A stretch of DNA of 64,000 nt from Arenimonas composti TR7-09 = DSM 18010 (GCF_000426365.1 NZ_AUFF01000001.1:310001-374000); one strand, 5' to 3'; shown: positions 24,975 through 33,512, counted from the stretch's first letter. Notes: generated by a model not told the origin, from the letters alone. Numbers and translations are program-made.

Positions 24975-26408
24975 TCAGTAGACCACCGTTACGTTGCGGG
25001 CCTCGGTGAAGAAGCGCATCGCCTCCATCCCGCCCTCGCGGCCGATCCCGGATTGCTTGACGCCGCCGAAGGGGGTGCGGAGGTCGCGGTTCATCCAGGT
25101 ATTGACCCAGACCACGCCGGCCTCGAGCCGTTCGGCGAGCCGGTGCGCGCGCCCGAGGTCGGACGTCCAGACGCTCGCGGCGAGGCCGTAAGGCGTGGCA
25201 TTGGCCAGCGCCAGTGCCTCGGCCTCGTCGGCGAAGGGCTGCAGGGTGACCACCGGGCCGAAGATCTCCTCGGTATTGCTGCGGCAGGCCGGGCCGAGGC
25301 CTTCGATCACCGTCGGCGCGACGAACCAGCCGCCGGCGCAGCGGCCCTCAGGCTGCAATGCCATGCCGCCGGCGAGCACGCGGCCACCCTCGGCCTTCGC
25401 GGTCTCGATGCAGCCGAGCACCTTCTCGTGATGCGGTCGCGACACCAGCGAGCCGAGGTCGGTGTCGGCCTCGAGCGGATCGCCGACCTGCAGCGCCTTC
25501 GCGCGGGCGACGAATTCGTCGCGGAAAGCTTCGTAATGCGAGGCCTCGACCAGGAGGCGCGAGCCGCACAGGCAGATCTGCCCGGAGTTGAGGAAGGCCG
25601 AACGCACGATCGTGTCCATCGCGCCTGCGGGCGCGTCGGCGAACACCAGCGTCGGGTTCTTGCCGCCCAGCTCCAGCGACACCTTCTTCAGCGAATCGGC
25701 GCACCGCCCGGCGATGCGCCGGCCGACCGCGGTGCTGCCGGTGAAGCTGACCGCCTTCACCTCGGGATGGCTCACCATCGCCTCGCCGACGCTTGGGCCG
25801 CGCCCGTGCACGATGTTCAGAACGCCGGCCGGGAAGCCGATGTCGCGGGCCGCCTCGCCGAGCATCCAGGCGGTCACCGGTGTCACTTCCGAGGGCTTGC
25901 CGACCACCGTGTTGCCGGCCGCCAGCGCCGGGGCGATCTTCCAGGTGAACAGGTACAGCGGCAGGTTCCAGGGACTGATGCAGGCGACCACGCCCAGCGG
26001 CTGCCGCAGCGTGTAGTTCACGACCCCGGGCGCGCCGTGGGATTCGCTGGCGAACTGGCTGGCGGCGGCGGCGAAGAAGCGCAGGTTGGCCACCGCGCGC
26101 GGGATGTCGAGCGCGCGGGCGAGGGCGAGCGGCTTGCCGACGTCGCGCGATTCGGCGGCGGCGAAGTCATCGAGCCGCGCTTCCACCGCATCCGCCAGCC
26201 GCGACAGCCAGCGGCCGCGCTCGGCGGCCGGCAGCGACGACCAGGCCGGGAAGGCGGCACGGGCGGCGGCGACCGCGGCCTGGACGGTGGCGGCGTCGCC
26301 GTCGGGGCAGGTCGCCCAGACCGCGCCGGTCGCCGGTTCGTGCACGTCCAGGCGGGCGTCGGTGTCGTCGGCCCGGCCGTCGATCAGGTGCGTGAGGCGC
26401 AGCGTCAT
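24975..26408 (-). CDS. nbaE: 2-aminomuconate 6-semialdehyde dehydrogenase
   Basis: NAD-dependent aldehyde dehydrogenase, 477 residues. Motifs: ISPWNLPLYLFTWKIAPALAAG (NAD region), VSFTGSTAVGRRIAG, LELGGKNPTLVFADA with the general-base Glu, and NSGQICLCGSRLLVE with the nucleophile Cys. EEIFGPVVTLQPF and PFGGVKQSGIGREGG close the protein. Within this operon it oxidises the NbaD product to 2-aminomuconate, the substrate of NbaF; that specificity is from context, since related dehydrogenases act on 2-hydroxymuconate semialdehyde. It is the first gene of the leftward kynurenine run and divergent from the CYTH gene with 61 bp between starts, so its promoter must lie in that gap. Confidence 0.93.
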   Translation of the reverse strand: MTLRLTHLIDGRADDTDARLDVHEPATGAVWATCPDGDAATVQAAVAAARAAFPAWSSLPAAERGRWLSRLADAVEARLDDFAAAESRDVGKPLALARALDIPRAVANLRFFAAAASQFASESHGAPGVVNYTLRQPLGVVACISPWNLPLYLFTWKIAPALAAGNTVVGKPSEVTPVTAWMLGEAARDIGFPAGVLNIVHGRGPSVGEAMVSHPEVKAVSFTGSTAVGRRIAGRCADSLKKVSLELGGKNPTLVFADAPAGAMDTIVRSAFLNSGQICLCGSRLLVEASHYEAFRDEFVARAKALQVGDPLEADTDLGSLVSRPHHEKVLGCIETAKAEGGRVLAGGMALQPEGRCAGGWFVAPTVIEGLGPACRSNTEEIFGPVVTLQPFADEAEALALANATPYGLAASVWTSDLGRAHRLAERLEAGVVWVNTWMNRDLRTPFGGVKQSGIGREGGMEAMRFFTEARNVTVVY

Positions 26409-26457
26409 GGCCGGCAGCTTACCGGGGCCGCGGCGGCGCCGTCACCGGCGCAACGAC

Positions 26458-26463
26458 TACAAT
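26458..26463 (+). promoter_or_regulatory. -10 box giving a probably leaderless CYTH message
   Basis: TACAAT preceded by CGAC ends six bases before the ATG at 26470, so transcription should start at or next to the A of the start codon. No Shine-Dalgarno sequence is present. The -35 region is weak. Confidence 0.55.
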
Positions 26464-26469
26464 CGCCGC

Positions 26470-26973
26470 ATGGGAATCGAGATCGAACGCAAGTTCCGCG
26501 TGCGCGGCGAGGGCTGGCGCGACGCCGCCAGCCGGCGCGAGCGCATGGCCCAGGCCTATCTGAACGACCTAGCCGCGGTGGAGCAGGGTGGCCAGAAGGC
26601 CTCGGTGCGTGTGCGCATCGCCGGGGACGCCGCCTTCCTCAACATCAAGTCGCGCGAGGCCGGGCACACGCGCCAGGAATTCGACTACGAAATCCCGGTC
26701 GCCGATGCGGAGGCGCTGCTGGCCCTGTGCGTCGGCGGGCGCATCGACAAGATGCGCCACTACGTCGAGCACGGCGGCCGCACCTTCGAAGTCGACGAGT
26801 TCCTCGGCGACAACGCCGGTCTGGTCGTCGCCGAGCTCGAGCTGGAAGCCGCCGATGCCGCGTTCGAACGTCCCGACTGGCTCGGCGACGAGATCACCGA
26901 CCAGCCCCGCTACTACAACCTCGCGCTCGCGGCGCGCCCGTATTCGCGCTGGAACGCGCAGGAGAAGACCTGA
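26470..26973 (+). CDS. CYTH domain protein
   Basis: A 167-residue stand-alone CYTH (triphosphate tunnel) protein. The signature EIERKFRV sits at residues 3-10. Further charged tunnel strands follow: RVRIAGDAAFLNIKSREAG, RQEFDYEIPVADAE, KMRHYVEHGGRTFEVDEFLG and LVVAELELEA. Bacterial members hydrolyse inorganic triphosphate or bind other triphosphates; the true substrate here is unknown. The stop overlaps the nagZ ATG (TGATG), and it starts a run with nagZ and the phosphoribosyltransferase gene. Confidence 0.93.
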   Translation: MGIEIERKFRVRGEGWRDAASRRERMAQAYLNDLAAVEQGGQKASVRVRIAGDAAFLNIKSREAGHTRQEFDYEIPVADAEALLALCVGGRIDKMRHYVEHGGRTFEVDEFLGDNAGLVVAELELEAADAAFERPDWLGDEITDQPRYYNLALAARPYSRWNAQEKT

Positions 26974-27980
26974 TGCTGGTGATCGGAATCGGCGGCCACG
27001 CACTGACCGCCGAAGAGCGCGACTGGCTGCAGCACCCGGCGGTGAGCGGAGTGATCCTGTTCAGCCGCAACTTCGCCTCGAAGGCGCAGGCGGCCGAGCT
27101 GAGCGCGGCCATCCGTGCCGCCGCGTCGCGACCGCTGCTGCTGTGCGTCGACCAGGAAGGCGGCCGCGTGCAGCGTTTCCGCGATGGCTACCACCCGCTG
27201 CCGGCGCTCGAGGGCTTCGGCCGCCTGCACGGGCGCGATCCGCAGGCGGCGCTGGCACTGGCGCGCGAGCACGCCTGGCTGATGGCCAGCGAGATCCGCG
27301 CCACCGGCGTCGACCTCAGCTTCGCGCCGGTGGTCGACCTCGGCCGCGGCAACCGCGCGATCGGCGACCGCGCGTTCTCGGAATCGCCGGAAGTCGTCGC
27401 CGACTTCACCCGCGCCTACGTCGCCGGCATGCACGAGGCCGGCATGGCGGCGACGCTGAAGCACTTCCCGGGCCACGGCTCGGTGCTCGAGGACACCCAT
27501 TTCGACGACGCCGTCGATCCGCGGCCGCTGGAGACCCTGCGCGCCGAGGACCTGCTGCCCTTCGCCGCCGGCATCGCCGCCGGCGCCGAGGCGGTGATGA
27601 TGGCGCACGTGAAATACCCGGCGGTGGCGCCGGAGCCGGCCGGTTATTCGCCGCGCTGGATCGGCGAGATCCTGCGTCGGGAAATGGGCTTCGATGGCAT
27701 CGTCTTCTCGGACGACATCGGCATGGCCGCCGCGGAATCGGCCGGCGGCGTGAAGGCGCGCATCGACGCCCACCTCGACGCCGGTTGCGACGCGGTGCTG
27801 GTCTGTGCACCGGCCCTGGTCGCCGATTCGCTGCAGGCCGTCGCCGATCGTCCGTCGCCGCGCGACGGGCTGCTGGCGCCACTGCTCGGCCGCGGCGACG
27901 TGAACTGGGCCGGCCTCGCGGCCGCGCCACGCCATGCCGGGGCGCGCGACCGCCTCGGCCCCGATCTGGGAGCGGGCTGA
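26973..27980 (+). CDS. nagZ: beta-N-acetylhexosaminidase
   Basis: Cytoplasmic glycoside hydrolase family 3 enzyme of 335 residues that removes N-acetylglucosamine from anhydromuropeptides in peptidoglycan recycling. Motifs: SGVILFSRNF near 23-32, LLLCVDQEGGRVQRFRDG near 49-66, KHFPGHGSVLEDTHFD starting at Lys163 (the His-loop characteristic of NagZ) and IVFSDDIGM with the catalytic nucleophile Asp247. The ATG shares one base with the CYTH stop codon and the stop shares one base with the following gene's ATG, so all three are co-translated. Confidence 0.96.
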   Translation: MLVIGIGGHALTAEERDWLQHPAVSGVILFSRNFASKAQAAELSAAIRAAASRPLLLCVDQEGGRVQRFRDGYHPLPALEGFGRLHGRDPQAALALAREHAWLMASEIRATGVDLSFAPVVDLGRGNRAIGDRAFSESPEVVADFTRAYVAGMHEAGMAATLKHFPGHGSVLEDTHFDDAVDPRPLETLRAEDLLPFAAGIAAGAEAVMMAHVKYPAVAPEPAGYSPRWIGEILRREMGFDGIVFSDDIGMAAAESAGGVKARIDAHLDAGCDAVLVCAPALVADSLQAVADRPSPRDGLLAPLLGRGDVNWAGLAAAPRHAGARDRLGPDLGAG

Positions 27981-28528
27981 TGCACAGGGACCTCGCCTCG
28001 GCGCTGGCCGATTCCGAGCTGCTGTTCGACCGCGCCGCCATCGCTGCCGCGATCACCGCGATCGCCGAGGCCATCGACGCCGAATACGAAGGCGGCGAGC
28101 GCCCGGTCTTCCTGAGCGTGATGCACGGCGGCCTGCTGTTCGCCGGACAGCTGGCGTTGCAGATGAAGACCGACCTCGAGTTCGACTACCTGCACGCGAC
28201 CCGCTACCGCGGCGCGCTCACCGGTTCCGGCCTGGCCTGGCTGCACCGGCCGGCGACGCCGTTGCGCGGGCGCCGGGTGCTGATCGCCGACGACATCCTC
28301 GACGAAGGCCACACCCTGAAGGCCGTCAAGCACTGGTGCGAGGACGAGGGTGCGCTCGACGTGCGCATCGCGGTGCTGGCGGTGAAGGACCACGACCGCC
28401 GGGTCGAGGGCATCGAGGCCGACTGGGTCGCGCTGGAGGTACCGGACCGCTACGTCTACGGCTTCGGCATGGACTTCCACGAGCAGGGCCGCAACCTGCC
28501 GGGCCTCTACGCCCTCAACACCCCCTGA
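27980..28528 (+). CDS. hypoxanthine-guanine phosphoribosyltransferase
   Basis: A 182-residue purine salvage enzyme. The PRPP-binding signature VLIADDILDEGHTLKAV lies near residues 100-116. The N-terminal VFLSVMHGGLLFAGQLAL block and DLEFDYLHATRYRG precede it, and WVALEVPDRYVYGFGMDF, the flexible-loop and base-recognition end, follows near 150-168. It converts hypoxanthine and/or guanine with PRPP to the nucleotide. It overlaps nagZ by one base, and purine salvage also fits the phosphorylase gene downstream. Confidence 0.93.
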   Translation: MHRDLASALADSELLFDRAAIAAAITAIAEAIDAEYEGGERPVFLSVMHGGLLFAGQLALQMKTDLEFDYLHATRYRGALTGSGLAWLHRPATPLRGRRVLIADDILDEGHTLKAVKHWCEDEGALDVRIAVLAVKDHDRRVEGIEADWVALEVPDRYVYGFGMDFHEQGRNLPGLYALNTP

Positions 28529-28555
28529 CACCGCTCGACGCCTGCCGACGCCTCC

Positions 28556-28642
28556 TGTAGGAGCGCCTTCAGGCGCGATCCCCCCGTAGGAGCGCCTTCA
28601 GGCGCGATAATTTCCGGCATCGCGCCTGAAGGCGCTCCTACA
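28556..28642. repeat. REP cluster, two direct and one inverted copy
   Basis: Direct copies begin at 28557 and 28586 (GTAGGAGCGCCTTCAGGCGC plus GAT) and an inverted copy lies at about 28619-28642. They fill most of the gap between the phosphoribosyltransferase and the phosphorylase gene, ending 15 bp before the chosen start of the latter. Confidence 0.92.
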
Positions 28643-28657
28643 GAGATGGGTGGAAGC

Positions 28658-29422
28658 ATGGAAGCGATCGGACTGGCGGTGATCGGCGGCACCGGCGTGT
28701 ACAGGCTCGCCGAGCTGGACGATGTGCAGGCGGTCGAGGCCGACACCCCCTACGGCCGGCCCTCCGGGCCGCTGCGGATCGGCCGCCTCGGCAGTCACCG
28801 CGTCGCCTTCCTCGCCCGCCACGGCGAGGGCCATTCGCTGCCGCCGCACCGGGTGAACTACCGCGCCAACCTCTGGGCCCTGCACGCCGCGGGCGCGCGC
28901 CGGGTGCTCGCGGTCAATACCGTCGGTGGCATCACCGACGCCTTCGGGCCGCGCGTGCTCGCCTGCCCGGACCAGCTGATCGACTACACCTGGGGCCGGG
29001 CGTCGAGCTTCTGGGACCAGGAGGGCGGCGAAGTGCTGCACGTCGATTTCGGCGATCCGTACACGCCCCCGCTGCGTACGGCGGTGCTGGAGGCGGCGGC
29101 CCGCGCCGGTGTCGCCGTCGTCGACGGCGGCTGCTACGGCGCCACCCAGGGACCGCGGCTGGAGACGAAGGCCGAGATCGCGCGCATGCGCCGCGACGGC
29201 TGCGATCTGGTCGGCATGACCGGCATGCCGGAGGCCGGCCTGGCCCGCGAACTGGGCCTGGATTACGCCTGCCTGGCGGTGGTCGCGAACTGGGCGGCCG
29301 GCTGTGGCGATGCCGCCGAGATCACCCTCGCGGAAGTGCTGGCGAACGTCGACGCCGCGGGCGCCGGCTTGCCGGCGCTGCTGCGCGCCCTGCTCGAGGG
29401 CGGACAGGGCCGGCGAGAGTGA
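28658..29422 (+). CDS. mtiP: S-methyl-5'-thioinosine/thioadenosine phosphorylase
   Basis: Purine nucleoside phosphorylase family member of 254 residues that cleaves a methylthio-nucleoside with phosphate in methionine salvage. Motifs: [15 protein letters not shown] at the N-terminus, [22 protein letters not shown] (phosphate/ribose region), [15 protein letters not shown] and [30 protein letters not shown]. Bacterial members close to this size in Pseudomonas prefer methylthioinosine, but adenosine specificity cannot be excluded. I chose the ATG at 28658 because GGTGGAAG precedes it at normal distance; an ATG at 28646 lies right at the edge of the REP repeat. Confidence 0.85.
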   Translation: MEAIGLAVIGGTGVYRLAELDDVQAVEADTPYGRPSGPLRIGRLGSHRVAFLARHGEGHSLPPHRVNYRANLWALHAAGARRVLAVNTVGGITDAFGPRVLACPDQLIDYTWGRASSFWDQEGGEVLHVDFGDPYTPPLRTAVLEAAARAGVAVVDGGCYGATQGPRLETKAEIARMRRDGCDLVGMTGMPEAGLARELGLDYACLAVVANWAAGCGDAAEITLAEVLANVDAAGAGLPALLRALLEGGQGRRE

Positions 29423-29449
29423 TTCGCGGGACGGAAAGTTCCCGACCAG

Positions 29450-29478
29450 TTGTCAGCCGTTGGGCCCTTGTTCATACT
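29450..29478 (+). promoter_or_regulatory. sigma-70 promoter of the cold-shock gene
   Basis: TTGTCA (29450-29455) and CATACT (29473-29478) are separated by exactly 17 bp. Transcription from about 29485 would give a 60-nt leader, as is usual for cold-shock genes whose leader controls translation. Confidence 0.7.
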
Positions 29479-29544
29479 CGGCGCGTGCACGCGACCGGGG
29501 ACGGCTGGGCACGCTCGTATCAACCGCAATCGAGGGACAGTTGG

Positions 29545-29748
29545 ATGAGTATCGGCACCGTTAAGTGGTTCAACGACGCCAAGGGCTTCGGTTTCATCGC
29601 GCCCGAGGACGGCAGCGCGGACGTGTTCGTGCACTACTCGGCGATCGCTGCGAAGGGTTTCCGATCGCTGCAGGAAGGCCAGCGTGTCAGTTTCGACGTC
29701 GTGCAGGGCCCGAAGGGCTCGCAGGCCTCGAACGTCACTCCTGCCTGA
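29545..29748 (+). CDS. cold-shock protein, CspA family
   Basis: A 67-residue single cold-shock domain that binds single-stranded nucleic acid and melts RNA structure. RNP1 is KGFGFI (residues 13-18) and RNP2 is VFVHY; the opening [12 protein letters not shown] is standard. The ATG at 29545 follows the leader GAGGGACAGTTGG, whose GAGGGA is a usable ribosome-binding site. An own promoter lies upstream and a strong terminator follows, so it is a single-gene unit. Which of the host's several cold-shock paralogues this is cannot be told. Confidence 0.96.
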   Translation: MSIGTVKWFNDAKGFGFIAPEDGSADVFVHYSAIAAKGFRSLQEGQRVSFDVVQGPKGSQASNVTPA

Positions 29749-29773
29749 AGAATGCTTCCCGGGGAGGGAGGAG

Positions 29774-29802
29774 AAGGCCCCGCTTCGGCGGGGCCTTTTT
29801 TT
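29774..29802 (+). terminator. rho-independent terminator of the cold-shock gene
   Basis: AAGGCCCCGC-TTCG-GCGGGGCC followed by seven T residues; a perfect GC stem with a tetraloop, 26 bp after the stop. Confidence 0.95.
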
Positions 29803-29818
29803 GTTCCCCCCTACCTTC

Positions 29819-30052
29819 TGCAGGAGCGGCTTCAGCCGCGATGAACAGCCCTGTAGGAGCGGCTTCAGCCGCGATGAACAGGCCCCGTAGGAGCGGCTTC
29901 AGCCGCGATGAACAGGCCCCGTAGGAGCGGCTTCAGCCGCGATGAACAGGCCCCGTAGGAGCGGCTTCAGCCGCGATGAACAGGCCCCGTAGGAGCGGCT
30001 TCAGCCGCGATGAACAGGCCCCGTAGGAGCGGCTTCAGCCGCGATGAACAGG
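29819..30052. repeat. seven tandem REP units
   Basis: Seven head-to-tail copies of GTAGGAGCGGCTTCAGCCGC plus GATGAACAGG(CCCC), starting at 29820, 29853, 29887, 29921, 29955, 29989 and 30023. The period is 34 bp in five of six steps and the central copies are identical. The hairpin core is the compensated variant (GCGGC/GCCGC) of the REP found elsewhere in the window. Confidence 0.97.
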
Positions 30053-30053
30053 C

Positions 30054-30149
30054 AAGTAGTGGATAACAAATAGCAAGTAGTCGCGGCGACCCGCGGCATA
30101 CGCACTCAGCGCGCGCCTCCCATTACTTCTTATTTCTTATCCACTATTT
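30054..30149. repeat. long inverted repeat, second copy of a variable-arm element
   Basis: The left arm AAGTAGTGGATAACAAATAG (30054-30073, continuing CAAGTAG) pairs with the right arm at 30123-30149, which on the opposite strand reads AAATAGTGGATAAGAAATAA. The inner sequence GTAGTCGCGGCG (30077-30088) and GCGCGCGCC match the centre of the element at 8418-8516, while the arms have different sequence. AT-rich arms contrast with the GC-rich surroundings. The ABC transporter stop codon abuts the right end. Confidence 0.85.
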
Positions 30150-30150
30150 C

Positions 30151-31911
30151 CTACCGGACATCTTGGAACTGCAGCCTGGCCAGTTCCGCATACAACCCAC
30201 CCGCCGCCATCAGCTGCGCATGCGTGCCCTGGGCGACGATGCGGCCGGCGTCCATCACGACGATGCGGTCGGCTTCCAGCACCGTGGCCAGCCGGTGCGC
30301 GATCACCAGGGTCGTGCGGCCGCGCATCAGCCGGGCGAGGGCCTGCTGCACCGCGCGCTCGCTCTGCGCGTCGAGGGCGCTGGTGGCCTCGTCGAGCAGC
30401 AGTACGGGGGCGTCCTTGAGCACCGCGCGGGCGATCGCCAGCCGCTGCTGCTGGCCGCCCGATAGCCGCGCGCCGCGCTCGCCGAGTTCGCTGGCGTAAC
30501 CCTGCGGCAGCGCGGCGAGGAAGTCGTGCGCCTCGGCATCGCGCGCCGCCTGTTCGACCTCGGCATCGTCGGCATCGAGGCGGCCGTAGCGGATGTTCTC
30601 GGCGGCGCTCGTCGCGAAGATCACCGGGTCCTGCGGCACCAGTGCCAGCTGTGCGCGCAGCGTCTCCGGGTCGAGCGTGCTCAGGTCGACGCCGTCGATG
30701 CGGATCACGCCGGTGTCCGGGTCGTGGAATCGCAGCAGCATCTGCAACACCGTGCTCTTGCCGGCGCCCGAGGGCCCGACCAGGGCGACCGTCTCGCCGG
30801 GCGCGACGACCAGGCTGAAGTCGCGCAACGCCGGCGCGTCCGGCCGGGTCGGGTAGCGGAAGGTGACGTCGCGGAATTCGATCCGCCCGCGCAGCGGCAC
30901 CGGCAGCGTCGCCGGCGTCGCCGGCACCGGCAGGCCCGAACGTTCCCCGAGCAGTTCGGCGATCCGCGCCATGCCGCCGGCCGCGCGCTGCACCTCGTTC
31001 CAGACCTCGCTCAGCGCGGTCACCGAACCGGCGCCGATCATCGCGTACAGCAGGAACTGGCCGAGCGTGCCTGCGCTCATCGTCCCGGCGGCGACGTCGC
31101 GGGCGCCGACCCACAGCACCGCGGTGATCGAGCCGAACACCAGCACGATCACCACCGCGGTCAGCAGCGACTGCAGGCGGATGCGCTTGCGGGCGGTGCG
31201 CAGCGCGGCGTCGACGGCGCCGCCGAAGCGCTGCCGCTCGTGCGCCTCGCGGGCGTAGCTCTGCACGGTGTGCATCGCGCCGAGGGTTTCGGCCGCGCGC
31301 GCATTCGCCTCTGCGACGCGGTCCTGGGCGTCCTTCGCGACGCCGCGCACCCGCCGCCCGGCCAGCACCATCGGCGCCACCACCAGCGGGATGCCGAGCA
31401 GGGCGAACAGCGCCAGCCGCGGGCTGGTCACCGCCAGCATCACCGCGCTGCCGAGCACGGTGATGCCGCTGCGCAGCGCCACCGACATCGCCGAGCCGAT
31501 CACCCCGCGCAGCATCTCGGTGTCGGCCGACAGCCGCGACACCAGCTCGCCGCTGCGGCTGCGCTCGAAGAAGGCCTGGTCGAGCCCGAGCAGGTGCCCG
31601 TAAAGGGAGCGCCGCAGGTCGGCGATCACCTTCTCGCCGAGCAGGGTCACGAAATAGAAGCGCGCCGCGGTCGCCAGCCCGAGCAGCACCGCGACGCCGA
31701 ACAGCAGCGCGAACCACGGGTCGATCGAGCCGCCGGCGGAAAAGCCCTCGTCGATCACGTAGCGCACCGCCACCGGCAGCAGCAGGGTCGCCGTCGACGA
31801 CAGCGCCAGCGCCGCCAGCCACAGCCCGACGAGGGCGCGGTGCGGGCGCACATAGGGCAGCAGGCCGCGCAGGGTGTTCAGTGGCGCGCGCGGTGTTTCG
31901 GCGGGGCTCAT
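30151..31911 (-). CDS. ABC exporter half-transporter (fused permease-ATPase)
   Basis: A 586-residue protein with an N-terminal six-helix ABC transmembrane domain (about 20-310) and a C-terminal ATPase. Walker A is [11 protein letters not shown] near 382-392, the signature is [18 protein letters not shown] near 490, Walker B is [12 protein letters not shown] and the switch histidine is in [10 protein letters not shown]. It would act as a homodimer in the inner membrane. It belongs to the MsbA-like/ABCB group, and the exported substrate is not evident. The ATG overlaps the YigZ-like gene stop (ATGA). It ends the leftward sigma-factor run, with its TAG stop at the edge of the inverted repeat. 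Confidence 0.93.
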   Translation of the reverse strand: MSPAETPRAPLNTLRGLLPYVRPHRALVGLWLAALALSSTATLLLPVAVRYVIDEGFSAGGSIDPWFALLFGVAVLLGLATAARFYFVTLLGEKVIADLRRSLYGHLLGLDQAFFERSRSGELVSRLSADTEMLRGVIGSAMSVALRSGITVLGSAVMLAVTSPRLALFALLGIPLVVAPMVLAGRRVRGVAKDAQDRVAEANARAAETLGAMHTVQSYAREAHERQRFGGAVDAALRTARKRIRLQSLLTAVVIVLVFGSITAVLWVGARDVAAGTMSAGTLGQFLLYAMIGAGSVTALSEVWNEVQRAAGGMARIAELLGERSGLPVPATPATLPVPLRGRIEFRDVTFRYPTRPDAPALRDFSLVVAPGETVALVGPSGAGKSTVLQMLLRFHDPDTGVIRIDGVDLSTLDPETLRAQLALVPQDPVIFATSAAENIRYGRLDADDAEVEQAARDAEAHDFLAALPQGYASELGERGARLSGGQQQRLAIARAVLKDAPVLLLDEATSALDAQSERAVQQALARLMRGRTTLVIAHRLATVLEADRIVVMDAGRIVAQGTHAQLMAAGGLYAELARLQFQDVR

Positions 31912-32510
31912 CCGGGGTCGAGGTCCAGACGTTCGAGACGGGCGGCACCGCGGCTGAGGTCGCGCAGCCGGGCGGCGAGTGCCTCATAGCTGGAGGCGGG
32001 CAGGCGCAGGTGCAAGTGCAGGCCGTGCTCGTCGAAAGCTTCGTCCAGCTTCTGCGCGCCGTGCGGCTCGAGCAGCGCATGCACGGTGCCCGAGAGGGCG
32101 AAATCGCAGTGCAGGCGCGCCTCGCACCAGGCGATCAGCGGCCGTCGCGGCGCGGTGCGCAGGCATTCGGCGGCGACCCCGCCGTAGGCGCGCACCAGAC
32201 CGCCGACGCCGAGGTTGGTGCCGCCGTACCAGCGCACCACCAGCACCGCGACCCGGTCGAGGCCCTGCCCGTCGATCGCCGCGAGGATCGGCCGGCCGGC
32301 GCTGCCGCCGGGCTCACCGTCGTCGTTGAAGCGGTAGTCGCCGCCGATCCGCCAGGCCCAGCAGTTGTGGGTTGCCTGCGGGTCGCCGGCCTCGGCGAAC
32401 CAGGCCAGGGCCTCGGCCGGGCTGTCGACCGGTCGGGCGTAGGCGAGAAAGCGGCTCTTCTTCGCCTCCAGCGCGTGCTGCGCCGGGGCGGCCAGGGTTT
32501 CCGAAGCCAT
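31908..32510 (-). CDS. YigZ/IMPACT family protein
   Basis: A 200-residue protein of the UPF0029/IMPACT family. The conserved KKSRFLAYA opening, ATHNCWAWRIG...RFNDDGEPGGSAGRPIL block and VLVVRWYGGTNLGVGGLVRAYGG signature are all present in the first 130 residues; the C-terminal ferredoxin-like domain (RLHCDFALSGTVHALLE) follows. YigZ proteins are implicated in translation regulation in some organisms but the bacterial role is unclear. It shares one base with the upstream membrane-protein gene and four with the ABC transporter gene. Confidence 0.93.
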   Translation of the reverse strand: MASETLAAPAQHALEAKKSRFLAYARPVDSPAEALAWFAEAGDPQATHNCWAWRIGGDYRFNDDGEPGGSAGRPILAAIDGQGLDRVAVLVVRWYGGTNLGVGGLVRAYGGVAAECLRTAPRRPLIAWCEARLHCDFALSGTVHALLEPHGAQKLDEAFDEHGLHLHLRLPASSYEALAARLRDLSRGAARLERLDLDPG

Positions 32511-33502
32511 CAGCGCAGCCGCGCCAGGTCTTCGGGCAGCTCGTGCCCGGGATGGACGCGGCGGAATTCGGCGAGGCTGGCCACGGCGCCGTAGCGGTCG
32601 CCGCGGCGCAGGCGTTCGCGGATGCGCTCGATCCATGCCTCCGGCGGCAGCCTGGCGTCGGCGGCGACCGGCGGCAGCGGTTCGGTGGCGGCGGACGTCC
32701 GTTCCGGTGCACCGGCGCCGGCCTCGGCGCGGCGCGCCGCATCCCGTCGGGCGGCGTCGCGGGCATTGCGTTCGGCGGTGCTCAGGCGGACCTGCGCGCG
32801 GGCGTATTCCTGCTCCGCGGCGGCCGCTTCCCGGCGAAGCCGTCCGTCGTCGGCGGCATCGACATCGGCGGGCGGTGGCGCGAAGGCGCCGACTTCCTCC
32901 TCAGCCAGCTCCGGGAATGCCTGGGGAACCGCATCGGCGACCGGCGCCGGCGCCGGCGACATCGCGGCAGGCGGCGGGGGCGGCGGGGGAGGTGGCGGCG
33001 TCGCAGTCCGGGCGGCAGCGGGTGGTCGCGTCGTCGTCGCCTGTGGACGTGGCGGTGGCGGCGAGGTCGGGCGGATCGGCCGCGGCGTCGGTTCGACCAG
33101 CTCGAACTGGACGGTCTCGGCCGGCGCGGCCTCCGTCTCCAGCGGCACCGGACGCCCCGCCGGCACGCCGCCGACCGGCGGCGGCCGCAGTTGCACGCCG
33201 ACGCCGATCGCCAGCACCGCGGCCGCGGCGGTGCCGATCGCCCAGGTCGGCAGCCAGCCGAGCGCGGCCGCGGCCCGACGCATCCGCCGGGGTGCCGCGT
33301 GCTGCTCGCCCTCCGGGCCCGGGTCGGCCCTACCCGCATCCGCGCCGGTGCCCGCTCCGCCGACGGCGTCGCTGGCGGCGGCGAGGATCGCCGCGTCCAG
33401 CTTCGCCGACGGCTCGCCGGCGGGCAGGGCGCGCAGAACCCGCTGCAGGGCGAGTTCGTCGTCCTGCAGGGGTTCCTGGCGCGGGTCGGGCGGTTGCTTC
33501 AC
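32510..33502 (-). CDS. anti-sigma-like membrane protein of the sigma/VWA locus
   Basis: A 330-residue protein. The N-terminal cytoplasmic part has DDELALQRVLRALPAGEPSAKLDAAILAAA, as in anti-sigma-like proteins of ECF loci. A single membrane helix follows near 85-103 (LPTWAIGTAAAAVLAIGVGV), then a long Pro/Ala-rich stretch with a run of ten prolines, and a C-terminal helical region ending PEAWIERIRERLRRGDRYGA and VASLAEFRRVHPGHELPEDL. No zinc-binding HxxxCxxC motif is seen. The assignment rests on topology and on its place 10 bp after the VWA lipoprotein gene and two genes after the sigma factor. It may alternatively be a partner of the VWA protein. Confidence 0.7.
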   Translation of the reverse strand: MKQPPDPRQEPLQDDELALQRVLRALPAGEPSAKLDAAILAAASDAVGGAGTGADAGRADPGPEGEQHAAPRRMRRAAAALGWLPTWAIGTAAAAVLAIGVGVQLRPPPVGGVPAGRPVPLETEAAPAETVQFELVEPTPRPIRPTSPPPPRPQATTTRPPAAARTATPPPPPPPPPPAAMSPAPAPVADAVPQAFPELAEEEVGAFAPPPADVDAADDGRLRREAAAAEQEYARAQVRLSTAERNARDAARRDAARRAEAGAGAPERTSAATEPLPPVAADARLPPEAWIERIRERLRRGDRYGAVASLAEFRRVHPGHELPEDLARLR

Positions 33503-33512
33503 GGGGTGGGAT

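Noticed and set aside
29819-30052. Regular 34-bp repeats looking like a small CRISPR array.
   Set aside because: There are no unique spacers: almost the entire period is repeated, the core is a REP hairpin found elsewhere, and no cas gene is near.
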